39,174 nt of DNA from an uncultured Bacteroides sp. (lineage in GTDB: Bacteria > Bacteroidota > Bacteroidia > Bacteroidales > Bacteroidaceae). The stretch covers positions 1-39,174 of the forward strand of contig USLU01000045.1 of assembly GCA_900555635.1 (NCBI GenBank), written 5' to 3'. Made by a program: the position numbers and the translations under genes. A model generated the notes under the pieces. The model searched no databases, was not told the DNA's origin, and saw only the letters and a program-made list of their open reading frames with translations. This document shows positions 24,401-33,045 of the stretch, piece by piece (the stretch's first letter is position 1; each line of letters begins with the position of its first letter).

Positions 24401-24880
24401 AAGACGAGCGATGTCGCTAATGCTACGGTTTATAGTAGGAAGCTGCGTAATTTGTGCAGAATTGATATTGGTTGTAGCACCCGTCTTTTCTGCCGAGAAC
24501 TTGGTCTTAGTACCCGTTACAACCACTTCACCCAAAAGTTCGGAAGATTCGGTCATCTCCACATTCAAGTTGTAAACTTCACCCAACTGAAGGGTAATAT
24601 CCTGATAAACCACTGTCTGATAACCGATATACGAAATAGTAACCTTATAAGGGCCACCTGTACGCATACCCTGAATTGAATAACGTCCGTCAACGTTAGT
24701 CACTGTACCATACTGCGAACCTGAAGGCATGTGAATTGCCTGAACAGTCGCACCAATAATTGGCTCATTGTTAGCATCTGTCACTTTACCAGCTAATGAA
24801 GCTGTAGTAATTTGCGCATTTACACCTACGGCCAACAGAAGTAATGCCACCGTAAGTATGAGTCTTACTCTTTTTAACAT
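21482..24880 (-). CDS. Oar-like TonB-dependent outer-membrane protein
   Basis: The 1132-residue protein begins with a signal peptide (MLKRVRLILTVALLLLAVGV, then NAQ). It continues with a carboxypeptidase-regulatory-like domain (about 25-112, SLAGKVTDANNEPIIGATV) and then VVVTGTKTKFSAEKTGA leading into a plug domain (about 120-240, with SISDIARLSPYANG, TNFTIDGANFNN and GGGINAITKSGTN). A very large barrel follows, ending in WKLQVGIRYVFN. This layout fits the Oar/TonB-dependent receptor family rather than SusC: no SusD gene is adjacent. Substrate is unknown. The gene is alone between a terminator and its own promoter. Confidence 0.92.
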   Translation of the reverse strand: MLKRVRLILTVALLLLAVGVNAQITTASLAGKVTDANNEPIIGATVQAIHMPSGSQYGTVTNVDGRYSIQGMRTGGPYKVTISYIGYQTVVYQDITLQLGEVYNLNVEMTESSELLGEVVVTGTKTKFSAEKTGATTNINSAQITQLPTINRSISDIARLSPYANGMSFAGGDGRSTNFTIDGANFNNNFGLSSNLPGGGNPISMDAIEEVQVVVAPFDVRQTNFIGGGINAITKSGTNAFRGTAYTYYRNQDMRGNRINGEDLGARADESKTTYGFTLGGPIIKNKLFFFVNYEKEKTPGEVIKYRAREDGEEVKGMVSRTLKSDMEKVSKHLMDKYGYNTGSYTNFPADEENTKLLARIDWNITDRHRLSLRYNNTKNTAWNAPNGNSMDGGKNSRLNNTYRVGTQSMSFANSMYSMDNKVQSWAADLNSRFNDRLSNQLLFTYTNIEDMRGTNSSPFPFIDIMYGKDTNGNQILEPYMSAGYELFTYNNGVKNKVTNITDNFTFFTGNHKLTAGFSYEHQFANNAYMRNGTGYYRYSSLDDFLNGAAPETFALTYGFNGVSNPNAQVTFNQLGFYAQDEWNLGNNLKLTYGIRFDNLMFDNDDLQRNDAIYELDFDGRHIDTGKWPDSRWQISPRVGFVWDVFKDKSLKVRGGTGVFTGRLPLVFFTNMPTNASMVQNSVVFGTNYTNGIATSHDARLDQLAGGMITDMNQVIEKFNLPTTIENHVAGNKISGVAKDFKMPQVWKSSIAVDYQVPVSFPLTVTGEFMFTKNVNAVTINNINIKNPDAWKYNKITKDADGKIISNELLHTGMQRFNGADNRMAYTYSVYNNQNKNIQYSSDFVHYSNKNAVVLDNTSKGYGYTANITVNAQPVDDLMMMLAYTHTESKEVSGLPGSDPISTWQGLNTIDGSNYALAQRSQYVVPDKVIASVSYYIPFKYKGLLRGTHLNLFYSGYSSNGYSFCYTNDMNGDGINNDLMYIPKDDSEIKFKTDEDRVAFWKFVEQDSYLKNHKGEYAEAYAARAPWVHRFDFRLMEDFEFKIGKTKHNIQLSFDIMNVGNLINSKWGISKTNSVSNNNRILKYEGVTSENDLTPIFSMYKVNGEYPTKTYDTYQNYSECWKLQVGIRYVFN

Positions 24881-24929
24881 AATACCTTTTAATTAGTTTC
24901 CTAAAATGTTATTTTTCTCAAAACCGACA

Positions 24930-24937
24930 CAAAGATA
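24930..24937 (-). promoter_or_regulatory. -7 element for the Oar-like gene
   Basis: The minus strand reads TATCTTTG, a full TAnnTTTG match 49 bases upstream of the ATG. No clear -33 box. Confidence 0.6.
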
Positions 24938-25010
24938 CGCAAAATAAAATGTATTTATGTTACAAGTACATTACAAAATTTAAGATTAATATAGTCATGG
25001 CAGTCTGTTG

Positions 25011-27212
25011 TTAATCAGCACATGGCAGAATCACAGAGAAACGGCTGCCTCTGCCAACTTCCGACGCTACTTCAATACGTCCATCCATCTTGTCAACGAT
25101 AAGCATACAAATAGATAGGCCCAGCCCTACCCCTTGCGAAAACTCGCTATGTTTGTAAAAACGCTCAAAAATAATCTTCTGTTCTTCGGCAGAAATGCCA
25201 ATTCCCGTATCTTCTATATAGATACATACTTCATGCAATTGCGGCACATAGTAATATCCCAACTTGATATAACCCTCGGACGTAAACTTATTGGCATTGT
25301 TCAGGAAATTGGTAAGTACCTGCGTCAGCCGCATGGAGTCGACATGCACACTAAAGTTCTCATCAGGAAAGTCCTTGAGAAACTTCAAGGGAGGATGAAT
25401 CAACAACTGGTGTGTCAGATAGATATTATCGAGCATTGTACGCACGTCTTCATTCTCAAAATTAAAAGGAAGAGAGCCTGACTCGATACGTGCCAGTTCC
25501 AGCACATCATCTACAAGTTTTAATAGCAAACGAGTATTAAGATTAATAATGTCCACAAATTCCTGCTTCTCTTCTTCGGAAAGTTCCGGATCAGCAACCA
25601 ACATATTAGAGAATCCGGCAATGGCATTGAGCGGTGTACGGATTTCGTGGCTCATATTATTAAGGAACGATTGCTTCAGCTCGGCATGTTCGGCTAGCTG
25701 GCGGGCTTGTATCAATTCCTCTTCCCGATCTTTCACATCCTGTATGTTCTGTAACAGACCTGTGATTACCGGCTTGCTGCCCGCAGTATGGATGGTATTA
25801 TACCGGAACTCCCACCACTGATATTTACCGTTAAAATTGCAACGGTATTGCCCCTTATGGCGTGATGTATACTGAATCCTCTTAAAGCTATGGAGAAATT
25901 CCGAGCGATCTTCAGGATGAATAAAGCGGAGAATTTCATCCAATACAATAAGTTTATGGGGATGATGTATCAAGTCATTAAACTGAGAATCAAATGCTAT
26001 TCTCTCACCATCTATTCTCCAGGCATAAGTGGCTGCGCCTTCAATAGCAAGAGAAAGCGTCTCATGCTCATAGCGCAGATTGCGTTGCACTTCTCGTTTA
26101 CGGCGGCGTTCCAGCCTAAGACTACGGAGCAGGTAGAAGATAAGCGCCAGCAACACAGCACCTCCGAAAAAAGAAAAGAACAGGATATGATAATGGTAAC
26201 GCTCCGTGAATGGAATATACATCACAATATATTCCGAAGGGATGCTGCTCAAAGGGATATTATAGCGTTGCAGCGTGTACCAGTTCAGCACATACTGTTT
26301 GGCGGATTGCTGCACCTGCCACTCCGGCATTTCCCCATGAAGCCGCTGAACGATGGCACCCGCCATATCTTTCAACTGTGTTTCAATCGGCGCAAAGTAA
26401 CCTCCCATCTTATGATCGAGTACGCCAAAGCCTTCATTGATAGTTTCAAAACAAGGATTCCGAAAAAGCGCAGCTGAATTTACTGTAGTATAATCGCGTT
26501 TGGTAAATAGAAACAGCGTACGACGACTACGTCCTGCCCAAGTAATCTTTTGTAAAGACAAAGCATTAGTTTCCAGCCTAATGATTGCAGTAGTATTAGA
26601 TACATGTACGTCTAAATTTCCATCATAAATCTCGTAGCCATGACCGGCACATTGTTCGTTCAATGCTCGCCAAATGATGCGGTCAAGAAATGTCTGCCCA
26701 TTCAACACGCAAATTCGCGATTTGCCCATAATACGTTCTACCATGCGTACGGTATTCAGATAGTCCGGTATATCCACGTAGCCAGTCACATTGGGATATT
26801 GTTGTAGCAGTTCTTCATTAGGATAATTCACACCGCTAAAAACTACCGGTATATCACGCAACAAAGGATTATTACATGCCATAATTGAATAAGTAGCCTG
26901 ATCGTCAAGCACTGCCACAATCGCAGCACCCCATTCTATAAAATCATCTATAATGAGCGAAGCACGTTCTTTTTCAGGTTCCGCATTCAGTTCGTCACAA
27001 TCAAGATAATACTCGCGAAACACACAATTCACCCCTCTATTTAGCAGTTCTTCCTTCAGTATTTTATGTGTCCTTTCAGCATCTGCATGCCCTTCTTCGT
27101 AAGAGTGCACCAAAGCAATCTTAGTATATTGTCCCGCATAAGCCGGACACACCCAACCGACAAAGCAGAGTAAAACGATAAGGGCAAATATTACAGAACA
27201 GGATATCTTCAT
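25011..27212 (-). CDS. Membrane sensor histidine kinase with periplasmic ABC_sub_bind sensor domain
   Basis: The 733-residue form starts at the ATG whose complement is 27210-27212: MKISCSVIFALIVLLCFVGW, ending in VCPAYAG, is a proper signal peptide. A TATCTTTG promoter lies 34 bases upstream, inside a longer but unlikely N-terminal extension reaching 27377. Residues 27-335 form a periplasmic binding-protein-like domain (IALVHSYEEGHADAERT ... VPVVFSGVNYPNEE), as in the ABC_sub_bind family. A membrane helix follows (about 340-363), then PAS (about 395-500), HisKA with NMSHEIRTPLNAI (H522) and HATPase_c (DTGIGIS, GVGLGLSI). It has no receiver or DNA-binding domain, and no response regulator is adjacent, so its partner is elsewhere. 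Confidence 0.92.
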   Translation of the reverse strand: MKISCSVIFALIVLLCFVGWVCPAYAGQYTKIALVHSYEEGHADAERTHKILKEELLNRGVNCVFREYYLDCDELNAEPEKERASLIIDDFIEWGAAIVAVLDDQATYSIMACNNPLLRDIPVVFSGVNYPNEELLQQYPNVTGYVDIPDYLNTVRMVERIMGKSRICVLNGQTFLDRIIWRALNEQCAGHGYEIYDGNLDVHVSNTTAIIRLETNALSLQKITWAGRSRRTLFLFTKRDYTTVNSAALFRNPCFETINEGFGVLDHKMGGYFAPIETQLKDMAGAIVQRLHGEMPEWQVQQSAKQYVLNWYTLQRYNIPLSSIPSEYIVMYIPFTERYHYHILFFSFFGGAVLLALIFYLLRSLRLERRRKREVQRNLRYEHETLSLAIEGAATYAWRIDGERIAFDSQFNDLIHHPHKLIVLDEILRFIHPEDRSEFLHSFKRIQYTSRHKGQYRCNFNGKYQWWEFRYNTIHTAGSKPVITGLLQNIQDVKDREEELIQARQLAEHAELKQSFLNNMSHEIRTPLNAIAGFSNMLVADPELSEEEKQEFVDIINLNTRLLLKLVDDVLELARIESGSLPFNFENEDVRTMLDNIYLTHQLLIHPPLKFLKDFPDENFSVHVDSMRLTQVLTNFLNNANKFTSEGYIKLGYYYVPQLHEVCIYIEDTGIGISAEEQKIIFERFYKHSEFSQGVGLGLSICMLIVDKMDGRIEVASEVGRGSRFSVILPCAD

Positions 27213-27246
27213 TACATTTTTTAATTGTGTTTGCCATAAACAATGG

Positions 27247-27254
27247 CAAAGATA
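27247..27254 (-). promoter_or_regulatory. -7 element for the sensor kinase gene
   Basis: The minus strand reads TATCTTTG, 34 bases before the preferred ATG at 27212. Its position within the longer possible reading frame argues against the upstream start at 27377. Confidence 0.6.
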
Positions 27255-27637
27255 GGAATGTTTGAAAAGATATGGTGTAAAAATTGGCACAGATTGCACA
27301 AATTCATACAAACTCAGTTTTAAAGCATTGATTCTCAGAATAGCGTTTCTTCGCAAATCAATTTTATTCGAGCACAACTCCTTAACTCCTACTATGAATA
27401 ATATAGGCTAGAATTATGTTTTTTTCCCAGGGAACACTTTGTCTTTACCAGTGGCATGAATGGGACATTGCTTGTTACATATCAAAACATTGCTCTGGCA
27501 TTGCACCAGATTGCTTCTTATGCCTCTTTACATTGCTTTCTCTTTACATTATTATTGTCCGGAGTCATAATTTACATCATACAATCATAATAAGTTACAA
27601 ATCAAAGATACTGAGCAGGCTTCTACAAGGACTATGA
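27255..27637. other. Non-coding stretch upstream of the sensor kinase
   Basis: No convincing gene is seen. Short frames exist on both strands but have no domain, leader or promoter support. The octamer ACATTGCT occurs three times (27465, 27487, 27530). The stretch is A/T-rich and probably holds control sequence or decayed DNA adjoining the pseudogene region to the right. Confidence 0.4.
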
Positions 27638-27721
27638 GGGGTCAAAATAGGTTCAGGTTCACCTTAACACCTCTTTGGGGTGCTGGAAGGTGCATAGTGA
27701 CCCTGAACCTATTTTGACCCC
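27638..27721. repeat. 84-bp hairpin with 20-bp perfect arms
   Basis: GGGGTCAAAATAGGTTCAGG (27638-27657) is the exact reverse complement of 27702-27721. Inside, pairing continues imperfectly and ends in a small CACC/GGTG stem. No T-tract follows on either strand and no gene ends nearby, so a terminator role is doubtful. Confidence 0.8.
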
Positions 27722-27904
27722 AACCAACATTCGTCTTTTGTATTTTTCTCTATTTAAAGAATTGATATCCAGAGAGTATCCTTTACTAATATCTTACTCT
27801 GTGAAATCGGCATTCGCATAATGACGGGCGAAAAGTTGTACGTTCTCTTTCGTTCCTGATTTCCCAAAATACTTTACATACACAATTCATTCCTTATCTC
27901 TTCT

Positions 27905-28205
27905 CCTAATGAAAAAGGTGCACCGGTCTACGTAAAGTCATCTCGCACGAAGAAGCCAGCAGCAAATTGCTGGATAGCATCAATTGAAGACAATCCCATT
28001 CCGGTAATCTATCAGAGCGGTTATCTAACCATCAAAGGTTACGACCGTGAGTTCGACATGTACCGCCGAAGAGGCACTGCAACAAATAAAAGATAAGCAT
28101 TATGCCACCCTCTTTGCTGCAGATAAGGGACGAAAGCTGTTCAAAGCGGGGATTAATTTCCCGAAGGAGACGCACGGAATTGAGAAGTGTGGGGTGAAGG
28201 AATAG
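27905..28205 (+). pseudogene. Remnant of an AAA-ATPase-like / PD-(D/E)XK nuclease family gene
   Basis: One frame reads ...GAPVYVKSS...EDNPIPVIYQSGYLTIKGYD, then REFDMY. A second frame then reads EEALQQIKDKHYA, followed by LFAADKGRKLFKAGINF, PKETHGIEKCGVKE and a stop at 28203-28205. Both segments resemble, in my memory, the C-terminal part of the abundant Bacteroides proteins combining AAA-ATPase_like and PDDEXK_9 domains (DUF1703-type). The sequence between FDMY and EEAL is missing and the frame changes at the join. A further shift is likely upstream (SSKLLDSI in another frame). The ATPase domain is absent. This is a deleted, frameshifted relic, not an active gene. Confidence 0.75.
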
Positions 28206-28230
28206 GAAAATGAAATCATAGAATATCAAG

Positions 28231-28265
28231 AGAGGGGTGTCACCTTTATCAGATGACACCCCTCT
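28231..28265. terminator. Terminator after the lipoprotein gene
   Basis: AGAGGGGTGTCA (28231-28242) pairs perfectly with TGACACCCCTCT (28254-28265) around an 11-base loop, 24 bases beyond the lipoprotein stop on the minus strand. The plus side continues TTATTTATT; it may also stop plus-strand read-through from the pseudogene. Confidence 0.75.
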
Positions 28266-28289
28266 TATTTATTCTTTGAATAGAGATGA

Positions 28290-30164
28290 TTATTTCACTT
28301 CCTTCAAAGAGTTTTCTACATATTCAAATTTACCGGGAGCGGTTACTTTGTACTGTATAGTCCAATTGCTGTTAGCACCATCGTAGATTCCAAAATTAAA
28401 TGTATAGATCACATCTACCCCTGCTACCGGAGCTGCATCCGTATGGAGTTTCTCTAATGCATGAATAAAGGCATCCGGCAGACGTTCCCACATCAACTTT
28501 TTCACCTCATCATCACTCATAGTGCCATAAACTGAAGGCATACTACTCTTCCAGGTAGCTACGCGGAAGTCGAAGTTGCACTGATAAGCAGAACTACCGA
28601 AATAGTAATCATTGTTCTTATAATTAGAAACATATTCGTTGTGATTTGCAATTACCCAGTCAACAATCGTCTGGAAATACAATACAGACACAGGATCATT
28701 TTTAACAACCGGCAGATCAATTACTGTGCTGGGGTCATAGTTCCATTTTCCATCAGCCAAAACAAATTGTTCCGTCATGTCAACGATACGGGTATTCAAA
28801 CCCCATCTTGCAGTTTCAGATGAATAAACATATTCGTCACTGTATATCTTCAGAGCAGAGCCATTGTAATATCTATAGACAACCACACGAGCATCGTCGT
28901 TCAAAGGATATTCTACCTTCTTAGACAAGTATGCAGGTAAATAATTAGCAGCAGGAACGTCACCGGTGAAATAACGCTTGCTCTGCCCCATTTGCGCATA
29001 ATCATCATAAGTTAATACATACACATTACCATCTTGTGCCTTCCATGCCTTACCATCGTAAACTTTCACCGCATAAGTCGGTGTAGAAGTTGTTTCTTCT
29101 GGAATAGAAGAACCTACCATTACATTATCAATCTGATAAGTAGTAGTCTTTTTCTGTGTACCGTCGCCCACATATTTAAAAGCTATGTACACTTTTTTAC
29201 CTGCATAAGCTGCTAAAGAAACTTTCCCAGCGGATGCCATTGTGCTATAGCCACTTGTCGGCTTGGTAGGTATGGTGAAATCAGCGGTTACATCCATCCA
29301 GTTAGCGGCAGCAACATCTTTTCCATTGAAGTTATCAGAGATAAGTACAGACAAACAATTTGCATTGTAATATCCCACCGCAAGATCGAAGCTGAAATAG
29401 TTATCAACTGTTGCAGCGATAGCAGGTGTCACCATCCAAGCTACACATTCGCTTTCTGACTTGTTCGCTGAATATTGCACATACTGATTATCGTTATATG
29501 AGGCCACTTTCCATTTAAAATCTTCAGGAGCACTGATAAACCATCCGTCCAACTTATCTAAGTTAGCAGCAGCCATAGACTCAAAACCTTCCCAAATCAT
29601 GGGATTGTCCAACTGACCTTCCCCCATTCTGTATTCTGCAAAAACAACAGTTCCCGCCTCCGCTTCATTAAAGTTCTCGTTTAACGCTTTAGTAAGCTGG
29701 CTTTCGTTTTTAGCACTCAAATAAGGTGCAAAAGCTTTGTCACCGTAAATCAATTTATAATCGTCGTCCGTCAACTTCAAATATTTCACCGACGCATATT
29801 TTGAGAGCAGTGTAGACATAGCTTCCTTATACTTATAGGTAACTTTGATGCTCGATCCATTATCCGCCGTATAATAAGTAGATGCTAAGAAAGCAGGGAT
29901 ATAAGTAGCACCCGGAATTTTTTCAGTCAGATACATATTGGTCTTGACATTCTCTAAATCCTTTTTTGTACCGGCTTCTTCAGCAATATCTATGTTCGTT
30001 TTATCAGCGGAAATCTTAGCATAATCAGCATCAGACAAGGTATATTCGGTTTTCACAATATTTGTCACACCTTCTTCCAAGTCTCCAAAATTCTTTTCAT
30101 TATAATCGCAACCCACCAACAGAAGTGCCGCTGCGGACAAACTATATATTATTTTTTTATTCAT
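28290..30164 (-). CDS. Surface lipoprotein with choice-of-anchor-J domain and three repeated modules
   Basis: The 624-residue protein starts with a lipoprotein signal (ALLLVGC, C19 lipidated). A choice-of-anchor-J-like beta-sandwich is visible at about 188-352 (WEGFESM ... WFISAP ... WMVTPAI ... YQIDNVMVG). Around it I see three copies of a module with a DDY-type helix start, an (I/L)PA(F/Y)L-type motif and a VxYxY strand: YTLSDADYAKI/YIPAFL/VTYKY (41-112), LKLTDDDYKLI/FAPYL/VVFAEYR (129-179) and YVLTYDDYAQM/YLPAYL/VVVYRYY (382-433). The C-terminus has a further conserved-looking Y/F-rich domain. It follows the TonB receptor by 18 bases, so it is probably its surface partner, in the place where SusD would sit in a Sus system, but it has no SusD-like features. 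Ligand unknown. Confidence 0.82.
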   Translation of the reverse strand: MNKKIIYSLSAAALLLVGCDYNEKNFGDLEEGVTNIVKTEYTLSDADYAKISADKTNIDIAEEAGTKKDLENVKTNMYLTEKIPGATYIPAFLASTYYTADNGSSIKVTYKYKEAMSTLLSKYASVKYLKLTDDDYKLIYGDKAFAPYLSAKNESQLTKALNENFNEAEAGTVVFAEYRMGEGQLDNPMIWEGFESMAAANLDKLDGWFISAPEDFKWKVASYNDNQYVQYSANKSESECVAWMVTPAIAATVDNYFSFDLAVGYYNANCLSVLISDNFNGKDVAAANWMDVTADFTIPTKPTSGYSTMASAGKVSLAAYAGKKVYIAFKYVGDGTQKKTTTYQIDNVMVGSSIPEETTSTPTYAVKVYDGKAWKAQDGNVYVLTYDDYAQMGQSKRYFTGDVPAANYLPAYLSKKVEYPLNDDARVVVYRYYNGSALKIYSDEYVYSSETARWGLNTRIVDMTEQFVLADGKWNYDPSTVIDLPVVKNDPVSVLYFQTIVDWVIANHNEYVSNYKNNDYYFGSSAYQCNFDFRVATWKSSMPSVYGTMSDDEVKKLMWERLPDAFIHALEKLHTDAAPVAGVDVIYTFNFGIYDGANSNWTIQYKVTAPGKFEYVENSLKEVK

Positions 30165-30182
30165 AATCGTACTTCTTAAGGG

Positions 30183-32903
30183 TTAGAAATTGAACTTCAA
30201 TCTTACAGAATAGGTACGGCCGAAACCATAGAGTACACGGTAAGCTGTATCCCAAGTACTGCCATTACCGTCATAAGCATCGGCTATATATTCCTGGTCC
30301 AAAAGGTTGTCAATGTTACCACTTAATGTAGCGCGCACTTTACCAAAATCAAAGCTATATCCTGCATTCAAGTCTACTGTACAGTATGAAGGTATTTTCC
30401 AAGGCTCGTTTATAACCATGTTGACACCTGGAGCAAGGTTGCTGGCACTGATGGCATAGTCGGCATAATTACGTCCATAGAAGTTGCAGTCTACGCCGAG
30501 ACGTAAACCCTTCATAGGACGAACGTTTACACCCAATGCAGCTGTGGTTTGTGCAGCCCCTCCAACGTGAATATTATCCATTTTGAAGTTAGCTTTCGCA
30601 TGATCTTCTGCGCCGATACCCGAAGCGATACCTCCCGCAAGGTCTTTCATCGGTTCGCCTGCCATATTGTAGAAGTAACCATTGGCATTACAATCCCAAC
30701 GCCAGTCTCCAAGGGAGAACATACCATTAATATCCAACCATTGCAAAGGTCTCATCACAAAGTCCAGTTCCACACCCTTATGGCGTGCATCTACACCTTG
30801 CATATTTACTGTCCAGCGGTCTTGAATAGTTTTTCCGCCTTCATCCTTATAGTTAAATTCCATTCCTCTAGTCATTGTCTTGTCCATCCAAGTAGTATAG
30901 TAGGCATTCACATTGACTGTGAGGAAGCGACTACGGTATCCATACCCCAATTCAAAAGAAAGAATCTTTTCATTCTTTGCATCAGGATTCAATGAATGGC
31001 TGTTCTGAGAATTGATGAAAGCTGCATCGAACATAGGAGCACGACTAATGTAGCCCATGTTGAAGAAAACATTATGATTATCTGTCAAGTTGTAATTCAA
31101 ACCTCCCTTGGCATTCCAGCCCAGATAGTTGTTAGTATCCGATTTAGCATGCGCCTTGTCGTAGTAGAAACGGTCATAACGCCAGTAACCTGTATTTGAA
31201 ACCGAACCGGCTACGAATGCACTCAGCTTATCGCGATTGTATTCCAATTGTCCGAATACACCTTCAGACATAACATAACCGTCATAGTCACGGTAAACCA
31301 CATCGCCTACCTGCAACTTCTTATTTTTAAATTCATTTGTACCTGCACCAGCATAATTATCAGCTTTTACCGTACTACGGTTATAGTCAATATAGTAGGC
31401 ACCATTGTAAAGGTCTATAATCTTATTCTGATGCAAACCTTTGTAATAACGGAAGTCAACACCACCATAAAGATCGAAGTATTCACCCAATTTAGTGGTA
31501 TAGGTAGAAAGTAGACCATACCAAATATGGTCATTCATCATCTTAGCCATTACCATCTTAGAGCCAGTTGTACTCTGCTCATTCATTTCCTGAATCTGGT
31601 CATAAGCAAATGTGCCATCAGCATTGCGGAAAGTATTGTTCACCAAACCGTTACTTGAGCCATACCAGGAACTTCTGTGTTCGCTGTCTCCCTGACCACT
31701 ATAACCGCTACCTCTACCAATTGACATATACAAAGCCGTACTCAAACTTGATTTGCTATCAATCTGCCACAAGTGATTCAAAGAAATCTGCGGTTTATGG
31801 TATTCGTTTACCTGAGAAGCCTTACGTTCACCGTTCTTGCCGTAACCATAAGTAGCGTTGTACTTATAAGGACTGTCACCACCCATATAATTCTTTACAC
31901 GTTGCCATTCCTTAATAGTCAAACCGTCCTGGTTGCTACGCTGGTTATGCTTTTGAGGAGCACCAAAAGCTGTAAATGTTAACTGGTGATTATCATTGAA
32001 ACGTTTGGCAATACTAAGGAAATAGTTATAGCCTTCGAACTCAGTCCCCTGTATGTAACCATCGCCCCAAGTCTTACCACCCAATAAGCTAACAGCCCAT
32101 CCGTCTTTCGTCAAACCAGTTGACACAGAGAACAGAATCTTATTATAACCGTCGTTACCCATACCATAAGAAACGAAACCACCTTTAGTAGCTTCCGTAC
32201 TCTTAGTAATAACATTGATAGAACCACCTACAGCCGGAGAAGCAACCTTGGAAGCTCCCAAACCACGTTGTACTTGCATAGAACGAGTCACATCGGACAA
32301 ACCAGCCCAGTTGGACCAATAAACCTTATTATTTTCCATGCCGTTCATCGGCACACCGTTAATCATCACAGCTACATTATCCTGCTTAAAACCACGAATT
32401 ACAGTCTTTGCGTCACCATAACCACCACCATCTTTTGTACTGTGTACACCCGGAGTGGATTTCAGGATTTCAGGGAATTCTTTTGTACCTAACTTTTCTT
32501 CAATAAATACCGGGTCTACCGTTGATACAGCTACCGGCGTCTTACGTGCGATTGCTACTGAAGAAGTAATTGTAACGTCCGCTAACATTACAGCATCGGG
32601 GTGCATTTTGATTACGCCCAAATCTACAGAAGCGCCCTTCTGTACCACCTTTTGTTTAAGGTCTTTATAACCCACATACTTAAATAACAGAGTAGCATTC
32701 GGAGCAACGCTTTGCTTAAAATAGCCATCAATGTCGGTCACCGATCCCTGTGTAGTACCTTCCACCATTACGGCAGCACCCACTAAAGGATCGCCTGTTT
32801 CGGAATCAACAAGCTGACCTCTCACTGTAGTTTGGGCAAATGCAGCGGCACTAACAACCGACAACACAGCAACCAACAGGAAATGAATTAGATTTTTTCT
32901 CAT
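30183..32903 (-). CDS. TonB-dependent receptor, non-SusC type
   Basis: The 906-residue protein has a signal peptide (to about residue 23, AAAFAQ), a carboxypeptidase-regulatory-like domain (about 25-110, VRGQLVDSETGDPLVGAAV) and a plug domain (about 125-235, with EILKSTPGVHSTKDGGGYGD, VIRGFKQDNVAVMINGVPMN and GGSINVITKS). A 22-strand-type barrel follows, ending in YSVRLKFNF with a terminal Phe. It is shorter than SusC and lacks SusC context. The next gene (18 bases on) encodes a choice-of-anchor-J lipoprotein, so the pair probably imports one specific ligand. I see no riboswitch or Fur-like palindrome in the leader that would reveal the ligand. Confidence 0.93.
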   Translation of the reverse strand: MRKNLIHFLLVAVLSVVSAAAFAQTTVRGQLVDSETGDPLVGAAVMVEGTTQGSVTDIDGYFKQSVAPNATLLFKYVGYKDLKQKVVQKGASVDLGVIKMHPDAVMLADVTITSSVAIARKTPVAVSTVDPVFIEEKLGTKEFPEILKSTPGVHSTKDGGGYGDAKTVIRGFKQDNVAVMINGVPMNGMENNKVYWSNWAGLSDVTRSMQVQRGLGASKVASPAVGGSINVITKSTEATKGGFVSYGMGNDGYNKILFSVSTGLTKDGWAVSLLGGKTWGDGYIQGTEFEGYNYFLSIAKRFNDNHQLTFTAFGAPQKHNQRSNQDGLTIKEWQRVKNYMGGDSPYKYNATYGYGKNGERKASQVNEYHKPQISLNHLWQIDSKSSLSTALYMSIGRGSGYSGQGDSEHRSSWYGSSNGLVNNTFRNADGTFAYDQIQEMNEQSTTGSKMVMAKMMNDHIWYGLLSTYTTKLGEYFDLYGGVDFRYYKGLHQNKIIDLYNGAYYIDYNRSTVKADNYAGAGTNEFKNKKLQVGDVVYRDYDGYVMSEGVFGQLEYNRDKLSAFVAGSVSNTGYWRYDRFYYDKAHAKSDTNNYLGWNAKGGLNYNLTDNHNVFFNMGYISRAPMFDAAFINSQNSHSLNPDAKNEKILSFELGYGYRSRFLTVNVNAYYTTWMDKTMTRGMEFNYKDEGGKTIQDRWTVNMQGVDARHKGVELDFVMRPLQWLDINGMFSLGDWRWDCNANGYFYNMAGEPMKDLAGGIASGIGAEDHAKANFKMDNIHVGGAAQTTAALGVNVRPMKGLRLGVDCNFYGRNYADYAISASNLAPGVNMVINEPWKIPSYCTVDLNAGYSFDFGKVRATLSGNIDNLLDQEYIADAYDGNGSTWDTAYRVLYGFGRTYSVRLKFNF

Positions 32904-32961
32904 AATCCTTCTTTTAGTTAATAGATAGTGTTAATTAAACATTAAATTTTGTTTCAAGTCG

Positions 32962-32969
32962 CAAATATA
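32962..32969 (-). promoter_or_regulatory. -7 element for the TonB receptor-lipoprotein operon
   Basis: The minus strand reads TATATTTG, matching TAnnTTTG, 58 bases upstream of the receptor ATG. No clear -33 box is seen. Confidence 0.55.
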
Positions 32970-33045
32970 ATTAATTTAAACCACATACTTATTACAATAA
33001 TGCTACAATTTTTCAAGGTAGTAAAGCCTTTTTGAGACATTTTTA

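Noticed and set aside
27213..27377. N-terminal extension of the sensor kinase to an ATG at 27377
   Set aside because: The extension contains the -7 promoter element, is not signal-peptide-like, and would bury a perfect signal peptide that starts at 27212.
27416..27637. 73-codon plus-strand frame
   Set aside because: Odd composition, no promoter, no recognisable family, and it runs into the hairpin; treated as chance.
28032..28259. 75-codon minus-strand frame
   Set aside because: It is antisense to the recognisable nuclease relic and runs through a terminator.
32904..33045. Riboswitch or Fur box in the TonB receptor leader
   Set aside because: I looked for cobalamin-type conserved blocks and a Fur palindrome and saw none.
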